This document shows, piece after piece, positions 6,732 to 12,010 of a DNA stretch of 12,764 bases. The notes beneath the pieces are model-generated. The model made no database searches, was not told the origin of the DNA, and saw only the letters and a program-made list of their open reading frames with translations. The position numbers and the translations under genes are program-made. The stretch comes from JBBRMQ01 sp038230775 (GTDB taxonomy: Bacteria; Acidobacteriota; Thermoanaerobaculia; Gp7-AA8): assembly GCA_038230775.1 (NCBI GenBank), contig JBBRMQ010000119.1, positions 1-12,764 of the forward strand, written 5' to 3'. The stretch's first letter is position 1; the number at the start of each line of letters is the position of its first letter.

Positions 6732-7525
6732 AACGGGTCGCGCTCATCCTCGCCGGCGGCGCCGGCACGCGATTGCGCCCGCTCAGCTCCGACGAGAACC
6801 CGAAGCAGTTCCTTCGCATCTTCGACGGCCGTTCCCTGCTCCAGAAGACCGCGGCGCGCGTTGCGCGGCCGGTGTACATCTCCACCAACGAAGCCTACGC
6901 CGCGAAGTGTGTCGAGCACGTCGCCGACGCGATCGTCATCACCGAGCCCGAACGCCGCAACAATGCGGCGGCGATTGCGATGAGCTGCTTCGAGATCGAA
7001 TCGCGCGAAGGCGACTGCCTGATCGCTGCCCTTCCCTCGGATCACTTCATTGCCGACGAGAAGGAATTCGGTCGCGTGCTGGATCGCGCGTACTCGTTTG
7101 CCGCGTCGCACGACGATCTGGTGACAATCGCAATCACGCCGACGCATGCGGAGACGGGATACGGCTATCTCCAGCTCGACGGCGAGATCGCGCCGGGCGT
7201 CTTCCGTGTCTCACGCTTCGCCGAGAAGCCGTCGCTCGAGCAAGCCCAAGAGTTTATGCGCGAGGGGAACTATGCGTGGAATGCCGGCATCTTCATCTGG
7301 CGTGCGAGCGTGTTCCGTCGCGCGCTCGAGGCCGCGGCGCCCGAGCTGGCCGGAGTCACGCTACAGAACTACACGTCGATGCCGGCGATCTCCATTGATT
7401 ACGCGTTGATGGAGAAGGCTCCCCGCGTGGCGGCGATTCGAGGCGACTTCGGCTGGTCGGATGTCGGATCGTTCGACGCGTTGCGTGCGGTCGGCGTCGA
7501 CGTCGATGCACTGCTGAAAGAGTAG
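6728..7525 (+). CDS. manC: short mannose-1-phosphate guanylyltransferase
   Basis: 265 residues starting at a TTG that overlaps the previous stop (TTGA); no other usable start lies nearby. It makes GDP-mannose from GTP and mannose 1-phosphate in the cytoplasm. Motifs: LILAGGAGTRLRPLS (6-20) and NPKQF (24-28) for the nucleotide and catalytic lysine, ALPSDHFI (101-108), TGYGYLQ (143-149), FAEKP (164-168), NAGIFIWR (185-192), SIDYALMEK (222-230) and FGWSDVGSFDAL (241-252). These last two are specific to the mannose enzyme within the nucleotidyltransferase superfamily. It is short: single-domain ManC proteins usually reach 330-360 residues. Two parts look trimmed: the helical stretch between NAGIFIWR and SIDYALMEK, and everything after DVGSFDAL, where the family normally has 70 or more residues. 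Motifs are intact, so it may still be active. The preceding glycosyltransferase is the obvious user of its product. Confidence 0.88.
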   Translation: MKRVALILAGGAGTRLRPLSSDENPKQFLRIFDGRSLLQKTAARVARPVYISTNEAYAAKCVEHVADAIVITEPERRNNAAAIAMSCFEIESREGDCLIAALPSDHFIADEKEFGRVLDRAYSFAASHDDLVTIAITPTHAETGYGYLQLDGEIAPGVFRVSRFAEKPSLEQAQEFMREGNYAWNAGIFIWRASVFRRALEAAAPELAGVTLQNYTSMPAISIDYALMEKAPRVAAIRGDFGWSDVGSFDALRAVGVDVDALLKE

Positions 7526-7546
7526 CACCGGTCGCGCAACCCCTCG

Positions 7547-7647
7547 TGTCATTCCGAGCGTAGCGAGGAACCGGGGTGGGAGGCGGCACGAAACACCCGC
7601 CACGAACCACCCACCCACACCGGTCCCTCGCTACGCTCGGGATGACA
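7547..7647. repeat. 34-bp imperfect inverted repeat, dispersed intergenic type
   Basis: Arms 7547-7580 and 7614-7647 are inverted copies with three mismatches in 34 positions, around a 33-bp spacer. The outer part, TGTCATTCCGAGCGTAGCGA, is of a kind I recognise from intergenic repeats in many unrelated bacterial genomes. It lies between the convergent manC and amidohydrolase genes, so the transcript could fold into a long hairpin and end transcription from both sides. No T run follows either arm. Confidence 0.85.
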
Positions 7648-7655
7648 TGGGCTCC

Positions 7656-7752
7656 GCGAACGGACGCTCGGCGTTCTCCCGCAACGCATTTCGCTGCACG
7701 TCTTCGTCGTAACCGAGCGCGTGAAACTCCCGCATATTCTTTCGCAGCGAGG
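7656..7752 (-). pseudogene. decayed second copy of the amidohydrolase 3' end
   Basis: These 97 bases align without gaps to 7791-7887, the last codons of the adjacent amidohydrolase, at an offset of 135 bp and with about 14 differences (roughly 86% identical). Read on the minus strand the copy still translates in the corresponding frame (SLRKNMREFHALGYDEDVQR, then NALRENAERPFA), against LRKNVEEFRTLGYDEDVQRK and VLWENAERLFA in the gene. It lacks a stop at the homologous position, runs 7-8 codons further into the neighbouring inverted repeat and stops there. No start codon or upstream coding sequence remains. It is best read as the remnant of a tandem duplication, or of a replacement of the gene's 3' end. 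Confidence 0.75.
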
Positions 7753-7786
7753 AATGCCGGGTAGCGCCGGCGGCTCGCTGGCAGCG

Positions 7787-8626
7787 TCACGCGAACAAAC
7801 GCTCGGCGTTCTCCCACAACACCTTCCGCTGCACATCTTCGTCGTAACCGAGCGTGCGGAACTCCTCCACGTTCTTTCGCAGCGAGGTCACTCCCATGGA
7901 CGGCCAATCGGTTCCCCAGAGCACCTTGCCGGCGATGGTGTCGAGCCGCGGCACGTAGCGGGGCAACGCCTTCGGAGGAATGCCGGAGATCTCGAGATGG
8001 ACGTTGGCGTGGCGGCGCGCGAGGAAAAACGCGGTCTCGCCGTACAACGGCCGGCCCGCGTGCGCCAGAACGATCTTCAGACGGGGGAAGTCGAGGGCGA
8101 CGTCGTCGATCGGCATCGGATCGGCGAACACGTTTCGCGCGCGCGGAAACACGGACGTGCCGGTGTGGAACATGACAGGCACTCCCCTCTCCTCACAGGC
8201 CCGATAGATCTCCGCCTGCTGCGGAACGCGATCGCGATACGCGTTCGGTGCGATGAGCTGGTGCGGCGGATGGATCTTGATCATGCGGATGCCGAGGTCA
8301 AGGACGCGGGCGATTTCGGAGCGGACGTCGCGCTCGTGCATCGGATGAACCGAGCCGACCGGAAGAAGCCGATCGCGATGCTCTCTGGTGAACGCCGCGA
8401 TCCAGTCGTTTACCTCGCGCGTGAATCCCATCACGTCGGGCGACACGTAGTTGATGCAGCACGCGCGCTCCACTTCGTTGTCGTCGAGGAATCGCAGCAC
8501 GTTTTCCGCCGAGGACATGATCTCTTTCGCGCCCGCGTGGGAGGGATCGTCGATCATGGCCAGCGCATCGGCATTGACCATCGTCCACGGCTGAATGTGG
8601 AGATGGACGTCGAAAACACCGCTCAC
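7787..8626 (-). CDS. amidohydrolase family 2 metal-dependent hydrolase
   Basis: 279 residues from a GTG at 8624-8626 that overlaps the TGA of the preceding acetyltransferase gene (GTGA). This start puts the metal motif right at the N-terminus, as usual in the family; an ATG at 8668 would add 14 residues translated from the acetyltransferase end. Motifs of the amidohydrolase-2 TIM barrel (ACMSD-like, COG2159): VHLH (7-10), IKIHPPHQ (117-123), FHTGTS (153-158), LAHAGRP (187-193) and WGTDWP (237-242, with D240). H8, H10, H154, H189 and D240 are the expected metal and catalytic set. Family members are cytoplasmic hydrolases or decarboxylases; the substrate cannot be read from sequence. The protein ends normally at ENAERLFA. 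A decayed copy of its 3' end lies just downstream at 7656-7752. Confidence 0.88.
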   Translation of the reverse strand: MSGVFDVHLHIQPWTMVNADALAMIDDPSHAGAKEIMSSAENVLRFLDDNEVERACCINYVSPDVMGFTREVNDWIAAFTREHRDRLLPVGSVHPMHERDVRSEIARVLDLGIRMIKIHPPHQLIAPNAYRDRVPQQAEIYRACEERGVPVMFHTGTSVFPRARNVFADPMPIDDVALDFPRLKIVLAHAGRPLYGETAFFLARRHANVHLEISGIPPKALPRYVPRLDTIAGKVLWGTDWPSMGVTSLRKNVEEFRTLGYDEDVQRKVLWENAERLFA

Positions 8627-9063
8627 CCGAGCATCACCAGCCGCATGCAGATGGCCATCTGCGGGCATGCGTCCTGGAACTCGCGTGAGGCGAGCAGTTG
8701 CGGGTGAACTTCAGTGCGGCCGATCGTCTTGAAGCCGCGCTTCGCGAAGTACTCCTCGGCGGTTGTCGTCAAGAGATAGAACTCGCGGATCCCGATTGCG
8801 CTGAGGTGATCGAGCAGATGCCTCACGAGCCTTCGGCCGACCCCGGAGTTGCGATAGTCGCTGCGAACGGCGATGGAGCGGATGAGCGCGGCTGCCGGAT
8901 AAATCTCGGCGCCGCCGCAGGCCACCATCTTCTCTTCATCGCGCCCGACCAGGAACGTTTTCCAGTGATCATCGACGCCCGCGGTCGGGAGTTCGCTCTC
9001 GATCAGAAGAGTCCTGATCGCGTCCACGTCCTGCGCGGTGGCCGGAGAAACGCCGATGTCCAC
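8623..9063 (-). CDS. GNAT acetyltransferase, ArsN2-like
   Basis: 146 residues, one GNAT domain: acetyl-CoA loop RSIAVRSDYRNSGVGRRL (62-79, with the RxxGxG core at 71-76), beta-strand and helix FYLLTTTAEEYFAKRGF (95-111), and a C-terminal REFQDACPQMAICM (127-140). The LPTAGVDD stretch (25-32), the TTTAxxxFxxxGF pattern and the EFxxxCP ending match what I know of the ArsN2 family, described as arsenic-resistance acetyltransferases and related to short ArgA-type enzymes. No arsenic genes are present here, so the substrate is open. Start: GTG at 9061-9063, eight bases after an extended -10 (TGTTATTCT). A TTG at 9081 would lie inside the T run of the upstream terminator and is unlikely. The TGA overlaps the GTG of the amidohydrolase gene, so the two form one translationally coupled operon. 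Confidence 0.85.
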   Translation of the reverse strand: MDIGVSPATAQDVDAIRTLLIESELPTAGVDDHWKTFLVGRDEEKMVACGGAEIYPAAALIRSIAVRSDYRNSGVGRRLVRHLLDHLSAIGIREFYLLTTTAEEYFAKRGFKTIGRTEVHPQLLASREFQDACPQMAICMRLVMLG

Positions 9064-9071
9064 GTCCTGCG

Positions 9072-9077
9072 AGAATA
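9072..9077 (-). promoter_or_regulatory. candidate -10 element for the acetyltransferase-amidohydrolase operon
   Basis: The minus strand reads TGTTATTCT (TG, one base, TATTCT) eight bases before the GTG at 9063. It begins directly in the T run of the terminator at 9081-9108, so the upstream transcript would end almost exactly where this one begins. This supports the GTG start and a leaderless message, but rests on pattern only. Confidence 0.4.
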
Positions 9078-9080
9078 ACA

Positions 9081-9108
9081 AAAAGGCCGCGCTCGTCGCG
9101 CGGCCTTT
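9081..9108 (-). terminator. strong rho-independent terminator
   Basis: A perfect 11-bp stem (9082-9092 with 9098-9108) and a 5-nt loop. On the minus strand the GC-rich stem AAAGGCCGCGC is followed by TTTTTGTTATT, the classical intrinsic terminator. The nearest minus-strand gene upstream is the SIMPL gene, which ends 200 bp away at 9309. It therefore ends either a long 3' tail of that message or a separate small RNA. On the plus strand the downstream T run is only three bases. Confidence 0.85.
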
Positions 9109-9308
9109 CGAGATGGCTTGTCTTGCGGAAATCGCAGAAATCAGTGTTCGTTAGCGCTCAAACTACGACGGCTGCTGCTCCGGTTGGTCTCGATGTCGGG
9201 GTGTCTTCGTTGCTTCCTGAGCGACGGTTGGGCTCGCTGCCATAACTCTCGGAGTTGTCTTCTGTCCGAAGTTGACGTCAGAATTATTAGTAGTGCAATG
9301 GCGGTGCC

Positions 9309-10028
9309 TTATTGCAGCGCGAAAATAACTGAAACTGTGTAGGTTAGGTCGTTCGTGCCGCTCTCGACAGGGACGTCGGCAACCTCAGCTTTGGCCATCA
9401 TTGTGGCGCGCATCGCCTGCATCGGACGCGGTGCCGGGACCTGCCCACCCTCGGTAATGATCAGCGCGCGGCCGAGCGACCGTCCGGCCGCCTGCGCGAG
9501 CAGCGCCGCTTTCGCGTGCGCATCGTCGAATGCGGATCGCAACCCCTGGTCGCGACCGCGCGCCACGTCCGAGACCTCGAAGCTCAGCGACGAGCTCTCA
9601 TTCACTCCCGCGCTGATCGCGACCTGCAGCAGACGTCCCGCGGCGGCGACGTCTTTCTTCGTCACGGTGATCGAGTTCCCGACCTGATATCCGGTCACGC
9701 GTGGCGGCTGCCCTTGTTCGTAGACCTGCTGGGGAAAGATCGAGAAGTTCGAGGTGCGGATCTCTTCGCTGGTGGCGCCGGCCTTCTTGAGCGCGACGAT
9801 CACGCTCGCCGTGCGGCTGTTGTTCTGATTGACCGCGTCCTCCACGGTCGGAGCGGTGGTACGCACTCCCGTTGTGAAGCTGAAGCGATCGGGCGTAAGC
9901 GTGGCGTGGCCGGTTCCCGTCACGCTGATCGTCTCTTCGAAGCCGCTTTCGCGCGGTGGATGCGTCGCCGGTTGTGCGGAAAGGTTCGCGGCGAGGAGTC
10001 CAATCGCGACGATGAGAAATCTTTTCAT
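9309..10028 (-). CDS. periplasmic SIMPL-domain (DUF541, YggE-like) protein
   Basis: 239 residues. A signal peptide is clear: MKR, then the hydrophobic FLIVAIGLLAANLSA (4-18), with cleavage expected near residues 18-19, so the protein is exported. The mature part begins after a short linker with ISVTGTGHATLTPDRFSFTT (34-53), the characteristic start of SIMPL domains, followed by the pattern VIVALKKAGATSEEIRTSNF (77-96), TGYQVGNSITV and RSAFDDAHAKAALLAQAAGR. Known: YggE-type proteins are periplasmic, form ring-like or channel-like oligomers and have been linked to oxidative-stress phenotypes; no enzyme activity is established. The ATG is supported by AGGAGG four bases upstream (10033-10038). 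The gene diverges from the ferredoxin gene and is followed by a 200-bp gap and a strong terminator. Length is typical. Confidence 0.92.
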   Translation of the reverse strand: MKRFLIVAIGLLAANLSAQPATHPPRESGFEETISVTGTGHATLTPDRFSFTTGVRTTAPTVEDAVNQNNSRTASVIVALKKAGATSEEIRTSNFSIFPQQVYEQGQPPRVTGYQVGNSITVTKKDVAAAGRLLQVAISAGVNESSSLSFEVSDVARGRDQGLRSAFDDAHAKAALLAQAAGRSLGRALIITEGGQVPAPRPMQAMRATMMAKAEVADVPVESGTNDLTYTVSVIFALQ

Positions 10029-10032
10029 GCAA

Positions 10033-10038
10033 CCTCCT
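10033..10038 (-). promoter_or_regulatory. perfect Shine-Dalgarno AGGAGG for the SIMPL gene
   Basis: AGGAGG on the minus strand lies four bases before the ATG at 10026-10028, confirming that start. The divergent ferredoxin gene across the gap has no such element. Confidence 0.85.
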
Positions 10039-10049
10039 GGTTCATCGAG

Positions 10050-10069
10050 ATCATAGCGCGCGGTAGAAT
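10050..10069. promoter_or_regulatory. back-to-back -10 boxes between the SIMPL and ferredoxin genes
   Basis: TATGAT on the minus strand (10050-10055) and TAGAAT on the plus strand (10064-10069) are eight bases apart and point away from each other. The first would start transcription a few bases before the SIMPL Shine-Dalgarno. The second ends 13 bases before the ferredoxin ATG at 10083, leaving a leader of only about six bases. No clear -35 hexamers are seen. Confidence 0.5.
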
Positions 10070-10082
10070 GCCGCGCTTTTCC

Positions 10083-10313
10083 ATGGCAGACCCAAACGAC
10101 AGAGTGCCCGGACAGGTACTCGGCCGCTACTATGTGGACACGCAGTGCATCGATTGCGACCTGTGTCGCGAGACCGCGCCTGCGAACTTCGTCCGGAACG
10201 ACAACGACGGATTCTCCTTCGTCTACAAGCAGCCGGAGTCCCCTGAGGAAGAAACATTGTGCAAGGACGCGCTCGACAACTGCCCGGTGGAAGCGATCGG
10301 GAATGACGGGTAG
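10083..10313 (+). CDS. single-cluster [4Fe-4S] ferredoxin
   Basis: 76 residues, a small soluble electron carrier. Cysteines: C22, C25 and C28 (CIDCDLC) and C67 in the DNCPVEAIG ending. This is the CxxCxxC plus distant CP pattern of a ferredoxin with one [4Fe-4S] cluster. A fifth cysteine, C60, lies where many relatives have a small residue and may be free. The spacing between C28 and C67 matches the single-cluster type with a long loop (DNDGFSFVYKQPESPEEE). The ATG at 10083 is chosen because an in-frame ATG at 10068 lies inside the presumed -10 box TAGAAT. There is no Shine-Dalgarno. The gene stands alone, diverging from the SIMPL gene and converging on the response regulator; its redox partner cannot be told from context. 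Confidence 0.9.
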   Translation: MADPNDRVPGQVLGRYYVDTQCIDCDLCRETAPANFVRNDNDGFSFVYKQPESPEEETLCKDALDNCPVEAIGNDG

Positions 10314-10314
10314 C

Positions 10315-10381
10315 CGCAGGTCGCGAGTCGCTGGTCGCTGGTCGGGTTTTTCTACCAGCGACCCGCGACTTGCGACCTGCG
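10315..10381. repeat. inverted array of 7-bp units forming a 28-bp hairpin, possible two-way terminator
   Basis: Arms 10315-10342 and 10354-10381 pair over 28 positions with two mismatches, around an 11-base spacer. From 10319 the left side runs as heptamers GGTCGCG, AGTCGCT, GGTCGCT, GGTCGGG; the right side reads ACCAGCG, ACCCGCG, ACTTGCG, ACCTGCG. It fills nearly the whole gap between the stops of the convergent ferredoxin and response-regulator genes, so a role in ending both transcripts is likely. The T5 run is in the loop, not after the stem. Confidence 0.85.
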
Positions 10382-10383
10382 AT

Positions 10384-10809
10384 TCAGTGCGTCTTCTTGT
10401 CCTCGCTCACCTGATCGTGCCAGTCGTCCGCCAGTAGAACTTCGATCAGTTCCTGGAGCTCTTCCATGTGGAATGGCTTCGTGAGCGCCGCGGTCATGTT
10501 GTTGCCCTTGGTGATGGTGAGGATGTCTCCCTTGCCCGACGCAACGACGACGGGAGTCTGCTTGCCTTGCTGGAGATACCAGGCAATCCACTCTTCGCCG
10601 CTCATCCCCGGGAGATTCAGGTCGAGGAGGATCAACCTCGTGTCGGGGTTCTTCTGCAACAGGCTCATTCCTTCCACCGCACCCGCGGCGGAGAGAACTT
10701 CGTAGCCACGCTTCTGCAGAAACGCTTTGTACAGCGAAAGTACTTCGGGGTCGTCTTCGATCGCCAGGATCTTGTTCTGATCCTTCGACCGTTTCGTAGT
10801 CTCCAGCAC
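10384..10809 (-). CDS. stand-alone receiver-domain response regulator (CheY-like)
   Basis: 141 residues consisting of one receiver domain and no output domain. The expected residues are present: acidic EDD (18-20), phosphoacceptor D63 in LLDLNLPG (61-68), S91 at the switch position in VVVASG (87-92), and K111 in TKPF (110-113). It would be phosphorylated by a histidine kinase encoded elsewhere and signal by protein contact in the cytoplasm, as CheY or Spo0F do. About 12 polar residues precede the domain and an acidic or basic tail (DDWHDQVSEDKKTH) follows it. The GTG at 10807-10809 is fixed by a perfect AGGAGG five bases upstream. No chemotaxis or kinase gene is adjacent, so the pathway is unknown. 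It converges on the ferredoxin gene and diverges from a small membrane-protein gene. Confidence 0.93.
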   Translation of the reverse strand: MLETTKRSKDQNKILAIEDDPEVLSLYKAFLQKRGYEVLSAAGAVEGMSLLQKNPDTRLILLDLNLPGMSGEEWIAWYLQQGKQTPVVVASGKGDILTITKGNNMTAALTKPFHMEELQELIEVLLADDWHDQVSEDKKTH

Positions 10810-10814
10810 GGCGG

Positions 10815-10820
10815 CCTCCT
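10815..10820 (-). promoter_or_regulatory. perfect Shine-Dalgarno AGGAGG deciding a GTG start
   Basis: AGGAGG on the minus strand lies five bases before the GTG at 10807-10809 and fixes the start of the response regulator. Confidence 0.85.
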
Positions 10821-10842
10821 TAACCGGACTCTTGCGATTTCC

Positions 10843-10852
10843 ATGCTAACCT
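10843..10852. promoter_or_regulatory. overlapping divergent -10-like boxes, response regulator and membrane protein
   Basis: The ten bases ATGCTAACCT carry TAGCAT on the minus strand (10843-10848) and TAACCT on the plus strand (10847-10852), sharing a TA. The geometry is the same as at 3688-3697. The plus box is eight bases from the ATG at 10861; the minus box leaves a leader with the AGGAGG of the response regulator. TAACCT is a weak -10 match and no -35 is evident. Confidence 0.4.
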
Positions 10853-10860
10853 CGCCGGCA

Positions 10861-11103
10861 ATGGGAGCGGCGCTCTGGATCGCCGCCGGCGCCGTCGCGT
10901 TCCTCGCGACGAGGGCGATTCCGGTCCGGAAGGGACGATGGTGGCCGGAGTTGCTGGTTGCGCTGGCCTCTGCCCTGGCCCTCGGAGCTCTTGCCACCGC
11001 GCTCGACTTCGGCGGCTGGCCTGAACCCGATTGGCGCGCCGGAACGTTCTGTCTTGCCGGTAGTCTTGCGATCGCGGGTGTTGTTCGAGCTTTCCGTCCA
11101 TGA
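10861..11103 (+). CDS. small three-helix membrane protein of unknown function
   Basis: 80 residues with three likely membrane helices, about 3-20 (AALWIAAGAVAFLATRAI), 29-49 (rich in Leu and Ala) and 60-76. Between helices 1 and 2 is a basic loop (PVRKGRWW) and between 2 and 3 a polar loop (DFGGWPEPDW). No motif or named family is recognised. An in-frame ATG at 10843 would add six residues, but it lies inside the presumed shared promoter, so 10861 is preferred. The stop overlaps the ATG of the acyltransferase gene (ATGA, 11100-11103), which shows translational coupling and suggests that the protein works with it in the inner membrane or sets its expression. The compositional match to the neighbours and the stop/start overlap argue that it is a real gene. 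Confidence 0.65.
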   Translation: MGAALWIAAGAVAFLATRAIPVRKGRWWPELLVALASALALGALATALDFGGWPEPDWRAGTFCLAGSLAIAGVVRAFRP

Positions 11104-11987
11104 TCCGCGGGCTCATCACGATCGCGATGCTCATCGCGAACCTCATCCTCAATGGCGCTCCTGTTGCCCTCCTCGGCATCGTGAAGTTCGTGGTGCAGAT
11201 CGTCGCGCCGCGCAGCCGGGCGCGGACCCGCGTGATTCTGATGCTCGCATCGCAAGCAGAGCGCTGGGTCGCGGGCAACGATGGCGTGTTCGACTCGATG
11301 CTTCCCACGCGATGGGACGTTGCCGGCCTTCCTGACGATCTTCGCGCGGATGGACATTACCTCATCATCAGCAATCACCGGTCGTGGGTCGACATTCTCG
11401 TTCTGTTCCGCGTTTTTCTTCGTCGCATTGCGTTCATCCGCTTTTTTCTCAAGCAGGAGCTGATCTGGTTCCCGATCGTGGGCCAGGGTTGCTGGGCGCT
11501 CGAGTTCCCGTTCATGAAGCGCTATTCGCCGGAGTTTCTGAAGGAGCATCCCGAGAAGCGCGGCGAAGACCTCGCCACGACGCGCAAGGCTTGTCAGCGC
11601 TACCGGCACATGCCGGTGACGATCGCCAACTTCGTCGAGGGCACGCGTTTCACCAAACGCAAACAGGCGGAAGAGGGCTCGCCTTACCGCCATCTGCTCC
11701 GACCGCGCGCCGGCGGCATCAGCTACGTTCTCGCATCCCTCGGCGACCAGCTCGATGCGGTGATCGATGTGACGCTCGACTACCCGGGAGATCCATCGAT
11801 TTGGCGCTTCATTTCGGGGGCCATGCCTGTGATTCGCGTTCGCGCCCGGAAGCTCGAAGTGCCTGCAGAATTCTTCGCCGGCGAGGTCACCGAGCCGGGC
11901 CCGGTGCGCGAGCGCCTGAAGTCATGGCTGGAGGACATCTGGCGAGAAAAGGACGCGCTGTTGGATGAAATCGCGGGTCGCGGGTAG
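11100..11987 (+). CDS. YihG-type phospholipid acyltransferase (PlsC superfamily)
   Basis: 295 residues. An N-terminal membrane segment (about 5-36) anchors it in the inner membrane, with the catalytic domain in the cytoplasm. Motifs: HX4D in SNHRSWVDI (91-99, H93 and D98), FLKQELIWFPIVGQGCWALE (116-135), FPFMKRYSPEFLKEHPEKRG (136-155), FVEGTRFT (178-185) and a C-terminal VTLDYPG (224-230). The run of matches to E. coli YihG (NHQSWAD, PFMKRYS, HPERRG, NFVEGSRFT) places it in that subgroup and not with PlsC itself. Known: the superfamily transfers acyl chains to lysophosphatidate or related lysophospholipids; E. coli YihG acts as an accessory 1-acylglycerol-3-phosphate acyltransferase. Length is close to the E. 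coli protein. It is coupled to the upstream small membrane-protein gene. The gene ends in heptamer-like GGGTCGC/GGGTAGC repeats. Confidence 0.93.
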   Translation: MIRGLITIAMLIANLILNGAPVALLGIVKFVVQIVAPRSRARTRVILMLASQAERWVAGNDGVFDSMLPTRWDVAGLPDDLRADGHYLIISNHRSWVDILVLFRVFLRRIAFIRFFLKQELIWFPIVGQGCWALEFPFMKRYSPEFLKEHPEKRGEDLATTRKACQRYRHMPVTIANFVEGTRFTKRKQAEEGSPYRHLLRPRAGGISYVLASLGDQLDAVIDVTLDYPGDPSIWRFISGAMPVIRVRARKLEVPAEFFAGEVTEPGPVRERLKSWLEDIWREKDALLDEIAGRG

Positions 11988-12010
11988 CGGACGGGCACGG
12001 AAACTGTGCC

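Noticed and set aside
7721..8707. 328-codon open frame on the plus strand opposite the amidohydrolase
   Set aside because: The minus strand carries the complete metal-binding motif set; the plus frame is an antisense shadow.
9109..9308. tRNA or other standard RNA gene in the gap
   Set aside because: No tRNA arms, no T-loop consensus and no recognisable tmRNA, 6S or RNase P features; kept only as a candidate small RNA.
9118..9342. 74-codon open frame on the plus strand in the gap after the acetyltransferase
   Set aside because: No ribosome site, no motif, Ser/Arg/Cys-rich composition, and it runs into the SIMPL gene on the opposite strand.
9516..10082. Upstream extension of the ferredoxin frame through the SIMPL gene
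   Set aside because: It is antisense to the SIMPL gene, and ferredoxins of this type start shortly before the first cysteine; the ATG at 10083 fits.
10665..11693. 342-codon open frame on the minus strand opposite the acyltransferase
   Set aside because: It covers three real genes on the two strands, shows no family motif and has an antisense-like composition.
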